This document shows positions 35,974 to 45,286 of a stretch of 64,000 bases of DNA, one piece after another (position 1 is the stretch's first letter; every line of letters starts with the position of its first letter). The position numbers and the translations under genes were made by a program. Under the pieces are notes generated by a model. It saw nothing but the letters and a program-made list of their open reading frames with translations. It was not told the origin of the DNA and searched no databases. Source of the stretch: Vibrio ishigakensis (lineage in GTDB: Bacteria; Pseudomonadota; Gammaproteobacteria; Enterobacterales; Vibrionaceae); the NCBI RefSeq assembly GCF_024347675.1, contig NZ_AP024882.1:1752306-1816305 (forward strand), given 5' to 3'.

Positions 35974-37206
35974 ATGAACAAGTTTGATAAAGCGATGCGA
36001 ATTCTTGTGGCAGGATTCTGTATCAACCTATGTCTAGGCATTCTGTATGCTTGGAGTGTTTTCAACAAAGCTCTAGTAACAGACCTAGGTTGGAACGCTG
36101 CAGACGCTTCTCAACCATACGCAATCGCAACCGTAACTTTCTCTATTGCACTTTTGGTTGCTGGTATCCTTCAAGACCGTATGGGTCCACGTAACATCCT
36201 TATCCTAGGTGCTACGCTGACTGGTCTTGGTATGATCGCATCAAGCTTTGCTACTACTCCAGCTATGCTAAGCCTAACCTTCGGTGTTGTTGCAGGTGCT
36301 GGTATCGGCTTCGGTTATGCTTGTCTGTCTCCAGCGGCAATGAAGTGGTTCCACGCGTCTAAAAAAGGCATGGTTAACGGCCTAATCGCATCTGGTTTCG
36401 GTCTGGCAGCTGTTTATCTTGCTCCACTGACTGCATCTCTTATCAATAACTTCGGTATCGACGACAGCTTCCTGATCCTAGGTATTGGTGTTCTTGTGAT
36501 TGCAGTGCCACTAGCGGCAACCATCAACAACCCACCAGAGGGCTATGTTCCTGCGGCACCTAAAGTTAAAGCAGGTGCAGCTCCAGTTGTTGTTAAGCAA
36601 AGCACTGACATCTCATGGAAAGCAATGCTGAAAACGCCTCAGTTCTACTCTCTATGGGTAATGTACGCGTTCGCATCTGCAACCGGTCTGATGATCATTG
36701 CAAACATCACAACTATTGCTAGCGTTCAAGCTAACCTGCCAAACGCGGTTTACCTTGCGTCTATCCTAGCGGTATTTAACTCAGGCGGTCGTATCGCTGC
36801 AGGTATCCTTTCTGACAAGATTGGTGGTCTACGCACGCTATTCATCGCATTCGCGCTACAGGGCATCAACATGGTTCTGTTCGCAACCTTCAAGACTGAA
36901 GCGACTCTAATCCTGGGTACTGCAATCGCAGCTGTAGGTTACGGTACGCTACTAGCAGTATTCCCATCTATCACTGCGGAATACTATGGTCTGAAGAACT
37001 ACGGTACTAACTACGGTGTGCTTTACACTGCATGGGGTATCGGTGGTGCAATCGGTACTGCAGTTGTTGGCTTCTCTATGGCAAACGGCGACGGTTACGG
37101 TCTTGCTTACACCATCTCTGCGGTAATGATGGGTGTGTGTGTTGCTCTATCTCTAGTAACTCGCCCAATCACTGAAGAGAAAGCAGAGCAACTTGCTGCT
37201 GCATAA
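35974..37206 (+). CDS. OFA-family MFS transporter (oxalate/formate antiporter-like)
   Basis: 410 residues with 12 membrane spans. It begins VAGFCINLCLGILYAWSVFN, a hallmark of the OFA family, with the MFS loop motif DRMGPRNILILG between spans 2 and 3 and GRIAAGILSDKIGG between 8 and 9. Members exchange small carboxylates such as oxalate/formate or import pyruvate-like acids; the substrate here is not readable. Monocistronic with a strong terminator. Confidence 0.85.
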   Translation: MNKFDKAMRILVAGFCINLCLGILYAWSVFNKALVTDLGWNAADASQPYAIATVTFSIALLVAGILQDRMGPRNILILGATLTGLGMIASSFATTPAMLSLTFGVVAGAGIGFGYACLSPAAMKWFHASKKGMVNGLIASGFGLAAVYLAPLTASLINNFGIDDSFLILGIGVLVIAVPLAATINNPPEGYVPAAPKVKAGAAPVVVKQSTDISWKAMLKTPQFYSLWVMYAFASATGLMIIANITTIASVQANLPNAVYLASILAVFNSGGRIAAGILSDKIGGLRTLFIAFALQGINMVLFATFKTEATLILGTAIAAVGYGTLLAVFPSITAEYYGLKNYGTNYGVLYTAWGIGGAIGTAVVGFSMANGDGYGLAYTISAVMMGVCVALSLVTRPITEEKAEQLAAA

Positions 37207-37227
37207 TAATCTCTAATTCAGATTTCC

Positions 37228-37254
37228 AAGGGTCGCTTATGCGGCCCTTTTTTG
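37228..37254 (+). terminator. Terminator after the OFA carrier
   Basis: AAGGGTCGC-TTAT-GCGGCCCTT with one mismatch, then T run. Confidence 0.8.
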
Positions 37255-37535
37255 TACCTGTTATATACATAAAGACATGCTCAATTCTAAATAATCCGTA
37301 CAATAGCCCAAATTAATTTCTGTGAACCAGTTCAATTCATATAGTGATTATTAAAGTATGAAACTTTTAGAGACGGTTCACAGTTAGTAAATTAAGCCCG
37401 CGCGCGCATTCACAGAAGGTATTTAATTATTTAAAAGTATTACTCAGATCTATTTATGGATTAATCATTTGGTCTAGTATCAGATTATCGAATGCTATTC
37501 GAATGGATAATCTAGAGGTTCTTCAAGGAGTGAAG

Positions 37536-37772
37536 ATGGAAGTAGTAATCAAGAGCTGCCAAGGGCGGCAAGAGCTGGATAGGTTCAAGCTATCCCCTTA
37601 TAAGATGGATACTTTTCTGGCTGAGACAGGATGTAATAACTTCTGTGAGGGCTGTGAGAGCGGGGTTATGATAGAGGTCTATGAAGCGGGAAGACTAACC
37701 TTCTCGAAAAAGACAATTATGCACGACTCATTAAAACGATTATTAAAGCAGAACAAGGCTATCCTAGCTTAG
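37536..37772 (+). CDS. Small protein with CxxxCxxC motif
   Basis: 78 residues from the ATG preceded by AAGGAG at 5 bases; an upstream ATG at 37503 has no such site. The centre reads CNNFCEGCESGVMIEVYEAG, three Cys that could bind a metal or an iron-sulphur cluster, with one more Cys near the start (KSCQG). The C-terminus is basic. The 281 bp before it is AT-rich with nothing recognised. Monocistronic with a clear terminator. Function unknown. Confidence 0.65.
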   Translation: MEVVIKSCQGRQELDRFKLSPYKMDTFLAETGCNNFCEGCESGVMIEVYEAGRLTFSKKTIMHDSLKRLLKQNKAILA

Positions 37773-37801
37773 GTAATTATTTTAAATATTGAATAATATG
37801 C

Positions 37802-37830
37802 AAGCTCAGAGGATTCTCTGAGCTTTTTTA
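37802..37830 (+). terminator. Terminator after the small Cys protein gene
   Basis: AAGCTCAGAG-GATT-CTCTGAGCTT perfect stem with T run. Confidence 0.88.
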
Positions 37831-37856
37831 TTTCTGAAAGATATTAATAAGGTTAA

Positions 37857-38402
37857 TTAGGAGTAATTAACACTTTTAGCTTGTGGTGCAAATATTAGAT
37901 ATAACCACAAAATTATTCCGGCAATGCCCATCATAAAGGTATCTAGAAGCATGGTAACCACCAATGCCAACAGATAAAGCCAACCGTTATGACCACAGTT
38001 CTTCCAGCGTGCTACCGACAGGCCAAGTCCAAACCAAATAAAGCCAAAGAATAGAGGTATCATAACCACTAGTGCGGAATCGCCCATACTGGTGACGAGC
38101 ATCATCAGCACTATCACTGTAGCAATGCTGGCTGCGGAGTATCCTAGATAAGCCAAACGCTGGAGTTTGTTGGTTCTAAACAGGAAGATGCTCTTAACGC
38201 TGACGCTCTCATTGCTATTGGACGAGAGGTTTTCAGCTTTAAAGATTGAGATAGCCTTTTCTTCACTGGCCGCTTGAATGATACGGCTAAAGATCTTAAA
38301 GCCTTGTTGGCTGTAGCTTTGGATCTCTTCTGATGCATTGCTACTACCAAGATCAACAGCCAAAACTACGGAATTCTTATACAGGATCTGATAACTGTTC
38401 AC
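37857..38402 (-). CDS. Membrane protein, possibly DUF805-like
   Basis: 181 residues, GTG start with AAGGGA upstream. About 75 soluble residues precede three to four spans. The segment RLAYLGYSAASIATVIV and VARWKNCGHNGWLYLLALV resemble the Arg-Leu and R-x-K-D-x-G-x-S-G-W pattern of DUF805 inner-membrane proteins, though divergent. It starts 8 bp after the end of the LysR gene on the same strand, so the two may share a transcript. Function unknown. Confidence 0.6.
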   Translation of the reverse strand: MNSYQILYKNSVVLAVDLGSSNASEEIQSYSQQGFKIFSRIIQAASEEKAISIFKAENLSSNSNESVSVKSIFLFRTNKLQRLAYLGYSAASIATVIVLMMLVTSMGDSALVVMIPLFFGFIWFGLGLSVARWKNCGHNGWLYLLALVVTMLLDTFMMGIAGIILWLYLIFAPQAKSVNYS

Positions 38403-38410
38403 TTTGTCCC

Positions 38411-39313
38411 TTACAGGTTATTTTTTACGAACTCGATAAACGCAGATAAACGAGCAGTTCGGTACTTATCCCTATGATATATCATAGAAAATGGCACACT
38501 TGGAATATGCCAATCGTCAAAAACTGTGACAAGCTTCCCTTGTTCTAATGCCTCTTCACAGTAAAGAGTGGGAACACGTATAATTCCGTTACCATGTAAC
38601 GCACCATTGATCAGCGCACGACCATTTTTACACTGTAAATTACCATTCACCACAGTCTCAAATCGCTCACCTGTCGCATCTTCTATAAAGCTCCAACGGT
38701 TTACCGACCCTATCAAGCATCTATGCTGAGCAAGCTGTTTAGGATGAGTAATTTCAGGGTGATTTTCTAGGTATTTAGGGCTGGCAAGGGTAGCCATCTG
38801 AATATCAAACAACTTACGAGCGATAAAACCTGCGTCCTGCAGCTCACCCATTCGAAATGCTACATCAAATTCATCCGCTATGAGATCGACTCTATGGCTA
38901 CTGAAATCCAGATTGATCGATACTCCAGGGTGATCATTCATAAAGCGATTAACAAGAGGCACCAAGATCTCTTCACCTAGATATCCACCTACACAGTTGA
39001 CCGACAACTGACCGCGCAGTTCCTCTGTATCCTCAATAGATATCTTTAGTGCTTGGTCTATATTGCCTAACGCTCCCTGGCAACGCTGATAAAGCCCCTT
39101 CCCTTCTGGGGTGAGCTTAAGAGTGCGCGTAGTACGGGTTAACAGGGTCACCCCAAGATCTTTTTCCAACCGAGTGATCTGCCTAGACACGTGCGATCTA
39201 GAAACATCCAACAACTCTGCCGCCTTAGTAAAGCTCTCTTGCTCCGCCACCAGCACAAAGGAGCGCACATCAGTCAGGTTGACTCTATCCAGCATCTGTT
39301 TCTTTCCAATCAC
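38411..39313 (-). CDS. LysR-family transcriptional regulator
   Basis: 300 residues. Winged helix near residues 8-66 (DVRSFVLVAEQESFTKAAELLDVSRSHVSRQITRLEK, given in pieces: FTKAAELLDV and SHVSRQITRLE), then an effector-binding domain (VNRFMNDHPGVSINLDF). Divergent from the SDR gene across about 120 bp, the classic arrangement for LysR control of a neighbour, so the SDR gene is the likely target. Confidence 0.86.
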   Translation of the reverse strand: MIGKKQMLDRVNLTDVRSFVLVAEQESFTKAAELLDVSRSHVSRQITRLEKDLGVTLLTRTTRTLKLTPEGKGLYQRCQGALGNIDQALKISIEDTEELRGQLSVNCVGGYLGEEILVPLVNRFMNDHPGVSINLDFSSHRVDLIADEFDVAFRMGELQDAGFIARKLFDIQMATLASPKYLENHPEITHPKQLAQHRCLIGSVNRWSFIEDATGERFETVVNGNLQCKNGRALINGALHGNGIIRVPTLYCEEALEQGKLVTVFDDWHIPSVPFSMIYHRDKYRTARLSAFIEFVKNNL

Positions 39314-39432
39314 AATTATTGTTGCAGTATAGCAACAGTTATTTGAGTAAAGCGATATATATCAACAAACAGATTGCCCCTAGAATACACCTCATCGAAA
39401 CGACATCCCCTACACAAGACGGAGAGACAAAC

Positions 39433-40152
39433 ATGAAAAAACTCGTTGTAATCACAGGTGCAAGCTCAGGTATCGGTAAAGCAATCGCCCTTCGTTTAAG
39501 TGAACAAGGTCATCCACTACTTCTTCTAGCGCGTCGCGTTGAGCGCCTTGAAGAGATGAACCTACCAAACACCCTATGCGCTAAAGTAGACGTTACCGAC
39601 ATCAACTCTTTTGCACAGGCTATCAAAAAAGCAGAAGAGCAATTTGGTGAAGCTGAGGTTCTAGTAAACAACGCAGGCACTATGCTACTTGGTCAAATCG
39701 ACACTCAAGATGCGCAGGAGTGGAAGCGTATGTTTGATGTAAACGTACTAGGCCTTCTAAATGGCATGCAAACAGTGCTTGAGCCAATGAAGAAACGCAA
39801 CACAGGCACTATCGTTAACATCAGCTCTATAGCAGGTAAGAAGACCTTCCCTAACCACGCAGCATACTGCGGCACTAAGTTTGCGGTACACGCTATCTCA
39901 GAGAACGTGCGCGAAGAAGTAGCTGCTCACAATGTACGTGTGACTACCATTGCACCGGGCGCAGTAGAAACCGAGCTTCTGTCTCACACCACTTCAGATG
40001 AGATCAAGCAAGGCTATGACGACTGGAAAGAAGACATGGGTGGCGTACTAGCAGCTGATGACGTAGCTCGCGCTGTAGAATTCGCTATCTCACAACCACA
40101 AAGCGTTTGTATCCGTGAGATTGCTCTAGCACCAACTAAGCAACAACCATAA
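39433..40152 (+). CDS. Short-chain dehydrogenase/reductase (SDR)
   Basis: 239 residues from the ATG with GGAGAGA upstream. A classical SDR: TGASSGIGKA (cofactor loop), NNAGT, catalytic Ser in NISSIAG, YCGTKFA with the Tyr-x-x-x-Lys pair, then APGAVETEL. The Arg-Arg pair in LLARRVERLEE favours NADP(H). It resembles YdfG-type enzymes that oxidise or reduce hydroxy acids, but substrate is not readable. Probably controlled by the divergent LysR protein. Confidence 0.85.
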   Translation: MKKLVVITGASSGIGKAIALRLSEQGHPLLLLARRVERLEEMNLPNTLCAKVDVTDINSFAQAIKKAEEQFGEAEVLVNNAGTMLLGQIDTQDAQEWKRMFDVNVLGLLNGMQTVLEPMKKRNTGTIVNISSIAGKKTFPNHAAYCGTKFAVHAISENVREEVAAHNVRVTTIAPGAVETELLSHTTSDEIKQGYDDWKEDMGGVLAADDVARAVEFAISQPQSVCIREIALAPTKQQP

Positions 40153-40177
40153 TTAATTGAGCTAAAGCCAAAATGAT

Positions 40178-40206
40178 AAGGGCAGTCCTAGTGACTGCCC
40201 TTTTTG
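40178..40206 (+). terminator. Terminator after the SDR gene
   Basis: AAGGGCAGT/ACTGCCCTT stem followed by T run; also between convergent genes. Confidence 0.85.
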
Positions 40207-40686
40207 CTATATGAGAAGTTCACTCTGTATTGAGTGATGACTCGACGCCGCATCTATCAAAGACTGTGCAGTGAGCGCCTCCACAGAGAAGACCTCAAAC
40301 GCCTTGCCATAGTGTTCTCGCACACGAGTCGCAAGCATATCAAAGTCCCCATCGCCAGATACCAAGATGATTTTATCGATATCTTCACGCATCGCGGTTT
40401 CAATCACATCAATAGTGATACCTACATCCCAATCCCCTTTCGCACTGCCATCGGAGCGCTGTATAAAGGGTTTTAGCTTTACCTTAAAACCTATGCCACG
40501 CAGAATATGGTGGAACTGGCGCTGCTTTGGGTTATTGCTGGCAATGGCAAATGCGTGCGCAAGCACCACATCTTGCTTTTCGGAAATCAGACGCCAAAAG
40601 GCGTTGTAATCAAAGTGCTTACCAAAGGCATCGCGAGTGGTGTAATAGACGTTCTGCACATCCACAAAGACGGCGACGTTAGACAT
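40207..40686 (-). CDS. NYN-domain (LabA/DUF88-like) protein
   Basis: 159 residues covering a single NYN/PIN-like domain. Conserved acidic residues are in VFVDVQNVYY, GDWDVGITIDV and VSGDGDFDML. The fold is that of metal-dependent RNases, though activity of the LabA-like group is variable. It starts 12 bp after the threonine-aldolase-like gene, so they may be co-transcribed without an obvious functional link. Confidence 0.85.
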   Translation of the reverse strand: MSNVAVFVDVQNVYYTTRDAFGKHFDYNAFWRLISEKQDVVLAHAFAIASNNPKQRQFHHILRGIGFKVKLKPFIQRSDGSAKGDWDVGITIDVIETAMREDIDKIILVSGDGDFDMLATRVREHYGKAFEVFSVEALTAQSLIDAASSHHSIQSELLI

Positions 40687-40698
40687 GCTTTCTCCTGT

Positions 40699-41769
40699 CT
40701 AGCTGTGTGACTCGAGGGCTGTGAACACCACTCTGAGTTCTTCATCATTCAAATTCAATAGATTATCACCCACATACCACTCCATATAAGACTGCTTAGG
40801 ATGGTAAGAGACCTGTGGATTACCAATCCAGATACCTTGCTCAGTTGCAAGCTTATGCTGTAGCTCTAATGCCTTTTCTTGGCCATATGGCAAGATCAGG
40901 TGCAGCATATTCGCCTGAGGCATAGCTGGGTTGACCGCCAACTTAGGAAACTCTTGCAAGATCTGATAGATCTCTTGGGTACGCTCATATAGCCTCGGCA
41001 TGATAGCCAAACGCTCATCAAATTGCATCGCAGCAGACACCACATAAGGGGTTCTGTGGTACACATCACCGCCTTGGCGCTTCATCCACATGGCAGCGAG
41101 CTCAATGAACTCCTTCGAACCCAGTAGAATTGAACCACCCATACCGCCCACGCCCTTGTACAAGGAGACATAGGCACTACCAAAGCCCTTGGTGATCTCT
41201 GAGTAATCTTTTTGATAATAAGCGCCCGTCTCAAACAGACGAGCACCATCTAGATGCAAATGGATATCTTGCTCTGCACAATAGGCCTTAATGGCCTGCA
41301 GCTCTTCCCAGCTTGGCAGCTGTCCGCCAATTTCACGCATCGGCAACTCGTATAGCACAGCGGCTATCTCATCAGGCCATGCCTTAAGGTCATCCAGTTT
41401 CCAAGGCTGATAAGCGTTACCTAGAGGCAATACATTAAAGCGTTGTTGGAACTGATAGCCCTGACGCTCTCTAAGATAAACATGGCTTGATGAGTGCATC
41501 GCCACCAGCGGATTGCGTTTCTGTTTTGCTACCAGTTGCAAGGCGGTAGTTTGGGTCATGGTACCCGTCATCACAAACAGACCCGCTTCATAACCAAGCA
41601 GATCAGCCACTTTTTGCTCCAGCGCTTGAATGGTTTCACCCTCACCATACACATCATGGTGAACGTTATTTTCCTCACACCACTTAGCCATCTTGGCAAA
41701 ATGCTCTGCCGGAGTATCTTCTTTATTACCGGGCAAAATCGTGCTGCACTGCTGTCTTAAATTGCTCAT
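40699..41769 (-). CDS. Threonine aldolase-family PLP enzyme
   Basis: 356 residues, fold type I PLP enzyme of the beta-eliminating lyase/low-specificity threonine aldolase group. Landmarks: GEGETIQALEQKVADLLG, MTGTMTQTTALQL, LHLDGARLFETG (Asp and Arg contacting the cofactor) and the Lys in VSLYKGVGGMGGSILLG. It probably splits L-threonine or a beta-hydroxy amino acid to glycine and an aldehyde, but related enzymes act on other substrates. Confidence 0.82.
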   Translation of the reverse strand: MSNLRQQCSTILPGNKEDTPAEHFAKMAKWCEENNVHHDVYGEGETIQALEQKVADLLGYEAGLFVMTGTMTQTTALQLVAKQKRNPLVAMHSSSHVYLRERQGYQFQQRFNVLPLGNAYQPWKLDDLKAWPDEIAAVLYELPMREIGGQLPSWEELQAIKAYCAEQDIHLHLDGARLFETGAYYQKDYSEITKGFGSAYVSLYKGVGGMGGSILLGSKEFIELAAMWMKRQGGDVYHRTPYVVSAAMQFDERLAIMPRLYERTQEIYQILQEFPKLAVNPAMPQANMLHLILPYGQEKALELQHKLATEQGIWIGNPQVSYHPKQSYMEWYVGDNLLNLNDEELRVVFTALESHS

Positions 41770-41843
41770 TATCCTTTCCTTAGATCTTGGGGGAACCTTC
41801 CAAGCTACTCTTAAATTTTATGTTAGTAAATAATCACTTACGG

Positions 41844-42476
41844 TCACTGCAACATAGCGCTATACACCTCTTTGCCCTTTTCAGACAAAGAGTAAACCCG
41901 CCCCTCTTCCTTCTCGACCAAGCCGCAATTTACTAATTGCTTTAGGTGGAAGTTGAACTTGGTGTGATCTTCTATGCCAACCACTCGACACAGGTCCATA
42001 AACTTGAGCTTGCGATGAATCTTGAGCTGAGTCACCACTTTGCGGCGAATGGGATTTGAAAGAGCACTAAAAATAAGGTCGTGACTGCGCTCATCTAATC
42101 GAGATTTTGGCGCTTTACTGGCATGTACTCGTTTTAGGGTCATGGACAGTGAAGCAAGGTTGAAAGGTTTAGTCAGAAACTCATCCGCGCCTTTTTTCAT
42201 CGCATCTACCGCTACATCGACAGTGGCAAACGCAGTAGTGATGACAACACCAATATTAGGTTGCATGCGTTTTAATGAGGAGAGCGCTTCTATGCCAGTC
42301 ATACCCGTCATCACCACATCAAACAAGGCCAGGTCAAACTGCTCATTGGCGGCAATATCGAGCGCATCTTCTGCACTCTCACAGGCCGTTACTTCGAAAG
42401 ATTCAAGGGTCAGAGCCTCGTTAAGAACCTCTCTGAGCTGTTGATCGTCTTCAGCTAGAAGTAGCTTAAGATTCAT
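41844..42476 (-). CDS. Response regulator with ArsR-like winged-helix output
   Basis: 210 residues. Receiver 1-120 with LLAEDDQQL, phosphorylated Asp53 in LALFDVVM, Thr80 and Lys103 in FLTKPF. The output domain (about 131-210) reads HDLIFSALSNPIRRKVVTQL, FHLKQLVNCGLVEKEEGRVY and LSEKGKEVY, the layout of ArsR-family winged helices rather than the usual OmpR, NarL or NtrC types. Its start overlaps the kinase stop by one base (TAATG). Targets unknown. Confidence 0.82.
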   Translation of the reverse strand: MNLKLLLAEDDQQLREVLNEALTLESFEVTACESAEDALDIAANEQFDLALFDVVMTGMTGIEALSSLKRMQPNIGVVITTAFATVDVAVDAMKKGADEFLTKPFNLASLSMTLKRVHASKAPKSRLDERSHDLIFSALSNPIRRKVVTQLKIHRKLKFMDLCRVVGIEDHTKFNFHLKQLVNCGLVEKEEGRVYSLSEKGKEVYSAMLQ

Positions 42477-43852
42477 TACATTTTCCTAGGTAATTCAATA
42501 ACGACGGTCAATCCACGGTCGTTGTTTTTAAACAGTAATTTGCCGCCATGTTGCAGAATCATTTGCTTACAAAGCGCCAGCCCCATACCCGTTCCCTCGC
42601 CCTTGGGCTTGGTAGTAAAGAAAGGTTGTGTTGCTCTCGCAAGCACATCATCGCTCATGCCTGAGCCATGATCGGAGATCTTCACCACCGCCTTGAGTTT
42701 CGATTGCAGGGTTTGAATGTGCAAATACTTGTCATCGACACTGGCATCAATAGCATTGCCAATAATGTTGCTAAATACCGCCTCAAGCAACCCCTCATCT
42801 CCGAGAACGGTCAGTTCTTCATCAAGAGAGGCCTCTACATTGAAATCAGTCAATCTAAATTGATTCAAAGAGAACGCTGAGTTCACAACCTCAGAAAGGT
42901 TGACTGGTTTGCGTTGAACAGGCTTCTGATGGGCATAATTCAGTATCTCTTGGCTGATCTCAGCCGCTCGAGACAAACCGTGATTAATCCTATCTATTTG
43001 ACGAGTCACCACCTCATCTTTTGGAGCTTGGTGCCTTAATAAATCACAGCTCATCATGGCACTGCTAATCGGTGTTTTGATCTCATGAGCGACAGCCGAC
43101 ACCAGCTCCCCCAGTTCGATTAACTTGGCGTCTTGAAGAGAATGTGCAAGGGCAGTCTCAATCTGTTTCTTGCGCTCCCTATCAAACACTTCAAGGGCTT
43201 TCCAAAGGGTCACCAGTATCAATGCGGCGCAACTTGCTCGAAGTACTAACACCCAGAGCCCCATGTCTGCGGTCAGCAATCCCGCACTAATGCCATAGGC
43301 CACAAGAGAAGCACCCGTGTACTTAAACGGCAGGGCCGCGCCATGCCCTTCTCTCTCTAAAACCGAGGCGTAACTTATGACCGCAAATCCAGCTAAGGCA
43401 CTGGAGCCAAAGCCAAACATCCAACGGATATGGTCTGAGGTATCTATCAGATACTCAAAGTATGAAACGCTGCCATAGCGCAGGCCTAGGCTTATTAAAA
43501 ACAGGCTCACCGCTACAAGCGAGGCCAACTTTATCAACCCAAGATAGCGCCAACTGGTAAGGTCTAGCATCTTCCAAGAAAACCAGCCCATTGCAATAAA
43601 CGACAACCACAGCTTGAGGGTAATAAAGGTCTGCAGCTCTAAGGTTAAAGGATGGTCTTCTGCATAGATGACGAAATAGAGCTCCGTCCATTCGTGCAAA
43701 CCGTGCAGGAATCCAAAGGCTCCCAAGATTGGCAAAGTAGAGGCTATCGCTATCTGACTGTTTTTCAGATCTCGAAACAGTATGGCGAAAAAGATGGCAA
43801 AGAAGGCAAGGCCATACAGAAGATAAACTTTAAAGACGAATAGAGTATCCAT
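42476..43852 (-). CDS. Membrane sensor histidine kinase with multi-span sensor
   Basis: 458 residues. The first about 220 residues hold seven to eight membrane spans with little periplasmic domain, so the signal is probably in the membrane or small-molecule. The kinase core has His256 in VSAVAHEIKTPISSAM and ATP-binding boxes (NIIGNAIDAS, DHGSGMS, GEGTGMGLALCKQMI). It is first in a two-gene operon with the ArsR-output regulator. Not PhoR-like, despite the adjacent pst genes: no PAS domain and multiple spans. Confidence 0.85.
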   Translation of the reverse strand: MDTLFVFKVYLLYGLAFFAIFFAILFRDLKNSQIAIASTLPILGAFGFLHGLHEWTELYFVIYAEDHPLTLELQTFITLKLWLSFIAMGWFSWKMLDLTSWRYLGLIKLASLVAVSLFLISLGLRYGSVSYFEYLIDTSDHIRWMFGFGSSALAGFAVISYASVLEREGHGAALPFKYTGASLVAYGISAGLLTADMGLWVLVLRASCAALILVTLWKALEVFDRERKKQIETALAHSLQDAKLIELGELVSAVAHEIKTPISSAMMSCDLLRHQAPKDEVVTRQIDRINHGLSRAAEISQEILNYAHQKPVQRKPVNLSEVVNSAFSLNQFRLTDFNVEASLDEELTVLGDEGLLEAVFSNIIGNAIDASVDDKYLHIQTLQSKLKAVVKISDHGSGMSDDVLARATQPFFTTKPKGEGTGMGLALCKQMILQHGGKLLFKNNDRGLTVVIELPRKM

Positions 43853-44198
43853 AGAACCGATGTGAACTCACATTATAAGTAGATTGTATACGCTAGCTTG
43901 TTTGCCTGTATACCCACTCAGAAAGCTGAAAGCTCATCCCGTTTTATTTTGTGAAGTTTTCTTATCAGAATTTTCTTGGCTGATATAAATCTTATTCACG
44001 AAAGAACATTAATCAAAAACAAGTAATATTTCTGTCATATAGCAATTCTAATCTCCCCTTCGTCAGCACGGAATCACTGCTTGACTGGTTTATTTAAACG
44101 ACATTTTTTAAACCAAAACCGGGCTATTAAATTTAACCTTCATCATGAATTTTATAGCCCTGTTTAAACTACTCATTCTTTATTTTTGGAGATTCATT
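43853..44198. promoter_or_regulatory. Divergent control region of the two-component pair and pstS
   Basis: 346 bp, AT-rich, no gene. It contains the candidate Pho box at 44032-44049. Confidence 0.5.
44032..44049 (+). promoter_or_regulatory. Candidate Pho box upstream of pstS
   Basis: CTGTCATATAGCAATTCT: the first seven bases equal the PhoB consensus CTGTCAT; the second half, after a 4-base spacer, is degenerate. Position about 150 bp before the start is reasonable. Confidence 0.5.
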
Positions 44199-45242
44199 GT
44201 GAAATTGTTCAAAACAGCTCTAGTAACCTCTGCACTGGTTGCAGCTTCATTTGGTGCAGCAGCTAGCACGACTATTAACGGCGCTGGAGCTACGTTCCCA
44301 CATCCAATTTATGCAAAGTGGGCAGAGCAGTACCAAAAAGAAACTGGCGTTAAGATCAACTACCAAGCGATCGGTTCTGGCGGTGGTATTCGTCAAATCA
44401 CGGCAAACACCGTTGATTTCGGCGCAACCGACGCTCCTCTAACAATCGAAGAGTTGAACAAAGAAGGCATGATTCAGTTCCCTATGGTAATGGGTGCTAT
44501 AGTTCCTGTTGTTAACATCCCTGGCATTGACGCTGGTGAAGTTAAACTAACCGGTAAAGTGCTTGCTGACATTTACCTTGGCAATATCAAGTCATGGAAT
44601 GACCCTGCAATCATAGCCCTTAACGAAGGCGTAGAGCTTCCAAACCAGCCTATCTATGTGGTTCATCGCTCAGACGGTTCAGGCACCACCTTCAACTTTA
44701 CTGAATACCTAGACCAAGTAAGCCCAGAATGGCACGAGTCTGTAGGTGTAGGTAAAGACATCACTTGGCCAAACAAAGCCACCACTATTGGTGGTAACGG
44801 TAACGCTGGTGTGGCTAACTTCGTGAGCCGTACTCGCGGTGCAATCGGCTACGTTGAATACGCGTATGCTAAGCAAAACGACATGGCTTACACACAGATG
44901 CAAGCGGCTGATGGCAAATTCCTAATGCCAACCATGGATACCTTCCAAGCAGCGGCAGCGAATGCTGATTGGGACAATGCTCCGGGTTACCACCTGTTGC
45001 TAAACAACCAGCCTGGTGCAGAATCTTGGCCAATGACAGCAGCAACTTTCATCCTAATGCACAAGGATCAGAAAGATTCAGCTAAAGCACAAGCTATCGT
45101 AGATTTCTTTGAGTGGAGCTACGACCAAGGTGCACTGGCAGAAGAACTGGATTACGTTCCAATGCCAACCAAGGTTATTGATATGGTTAATAACACTTGG
45201 AAAAAAGGCCTAACAAATAACGGCCAAGCTATCATCAAATAA
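44199..45242 (+). CDS. pstS: Phosphate-binding periplasmic protein PstS
   Basis: 347 residues. I use the GTG at 44199 with TGGAGA upstream, because it gives a normal signal peptide (MKLFKTALVTSALVAASFGAAA); an upstream ATG adds an unlikely hydrophobic extension. PstS markers: INGAGATFPHPIYAKWAEQY, GSGGGIRQI, VDFGATDAPL and the HRSDGSGTTFNFTEYL phosphate loop. It hands phosphate to PstC/PstA. It is first in pstSCAB. Confidence 0.93.
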   Translation: MKLFKTALVTSALVAASFGAAASTTINGAGATFPHPIYAKWAEQYQKETGVKINYQAIGSGGGIRQITANTVDFGATDAPLTIEELNKEGMIQFPMVMGAIVPVVNIPGIDAGEVKLTGKVLADIYLGNIKSWNDPAIIALNEGVELPNQPIYVVHRSDGSGTTFNFTEYLDQVSPEWHESVGVGKDITWPNKATTIGGNGNAGVANFVSRTRGAIGYVEYAYAKQNDMAYTQMQAADGKFLMPTMDTFQAAAANADWDNAPGYHLLLNNQPGAESWPMTAATFILMHKDQKDSAKAQAIVDFFEWSYDQGALAEELDYVPMPTKVIDMVNNTWKKGLTNNGQAIIK

Positions 45243-45249
45243 TGATTTA

Positions 45250-45278
45250 AAGCCCCTGTTATGAAAATAGGGGCTTAT
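45250..45278 (+). terminator. Intercistronic hairpin between pstS and pstC
   Basis: AAGCCCCT/AGGGGCTT with an 11-base loop and TATTT after it. It probably causes partial termination, giving excess PstS over the membrane and ATPase subunits. Confidence 0.7.
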
Positions 45279-45286
45279 TTAAGACT

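Noticed and set aside
42476..43852. PhoR-like kinase next to pstS
   Set aside because: It has a multi-span sensor and no PAS domain, and its partner regulator has an ArsR-like rather than OmpR-like output.
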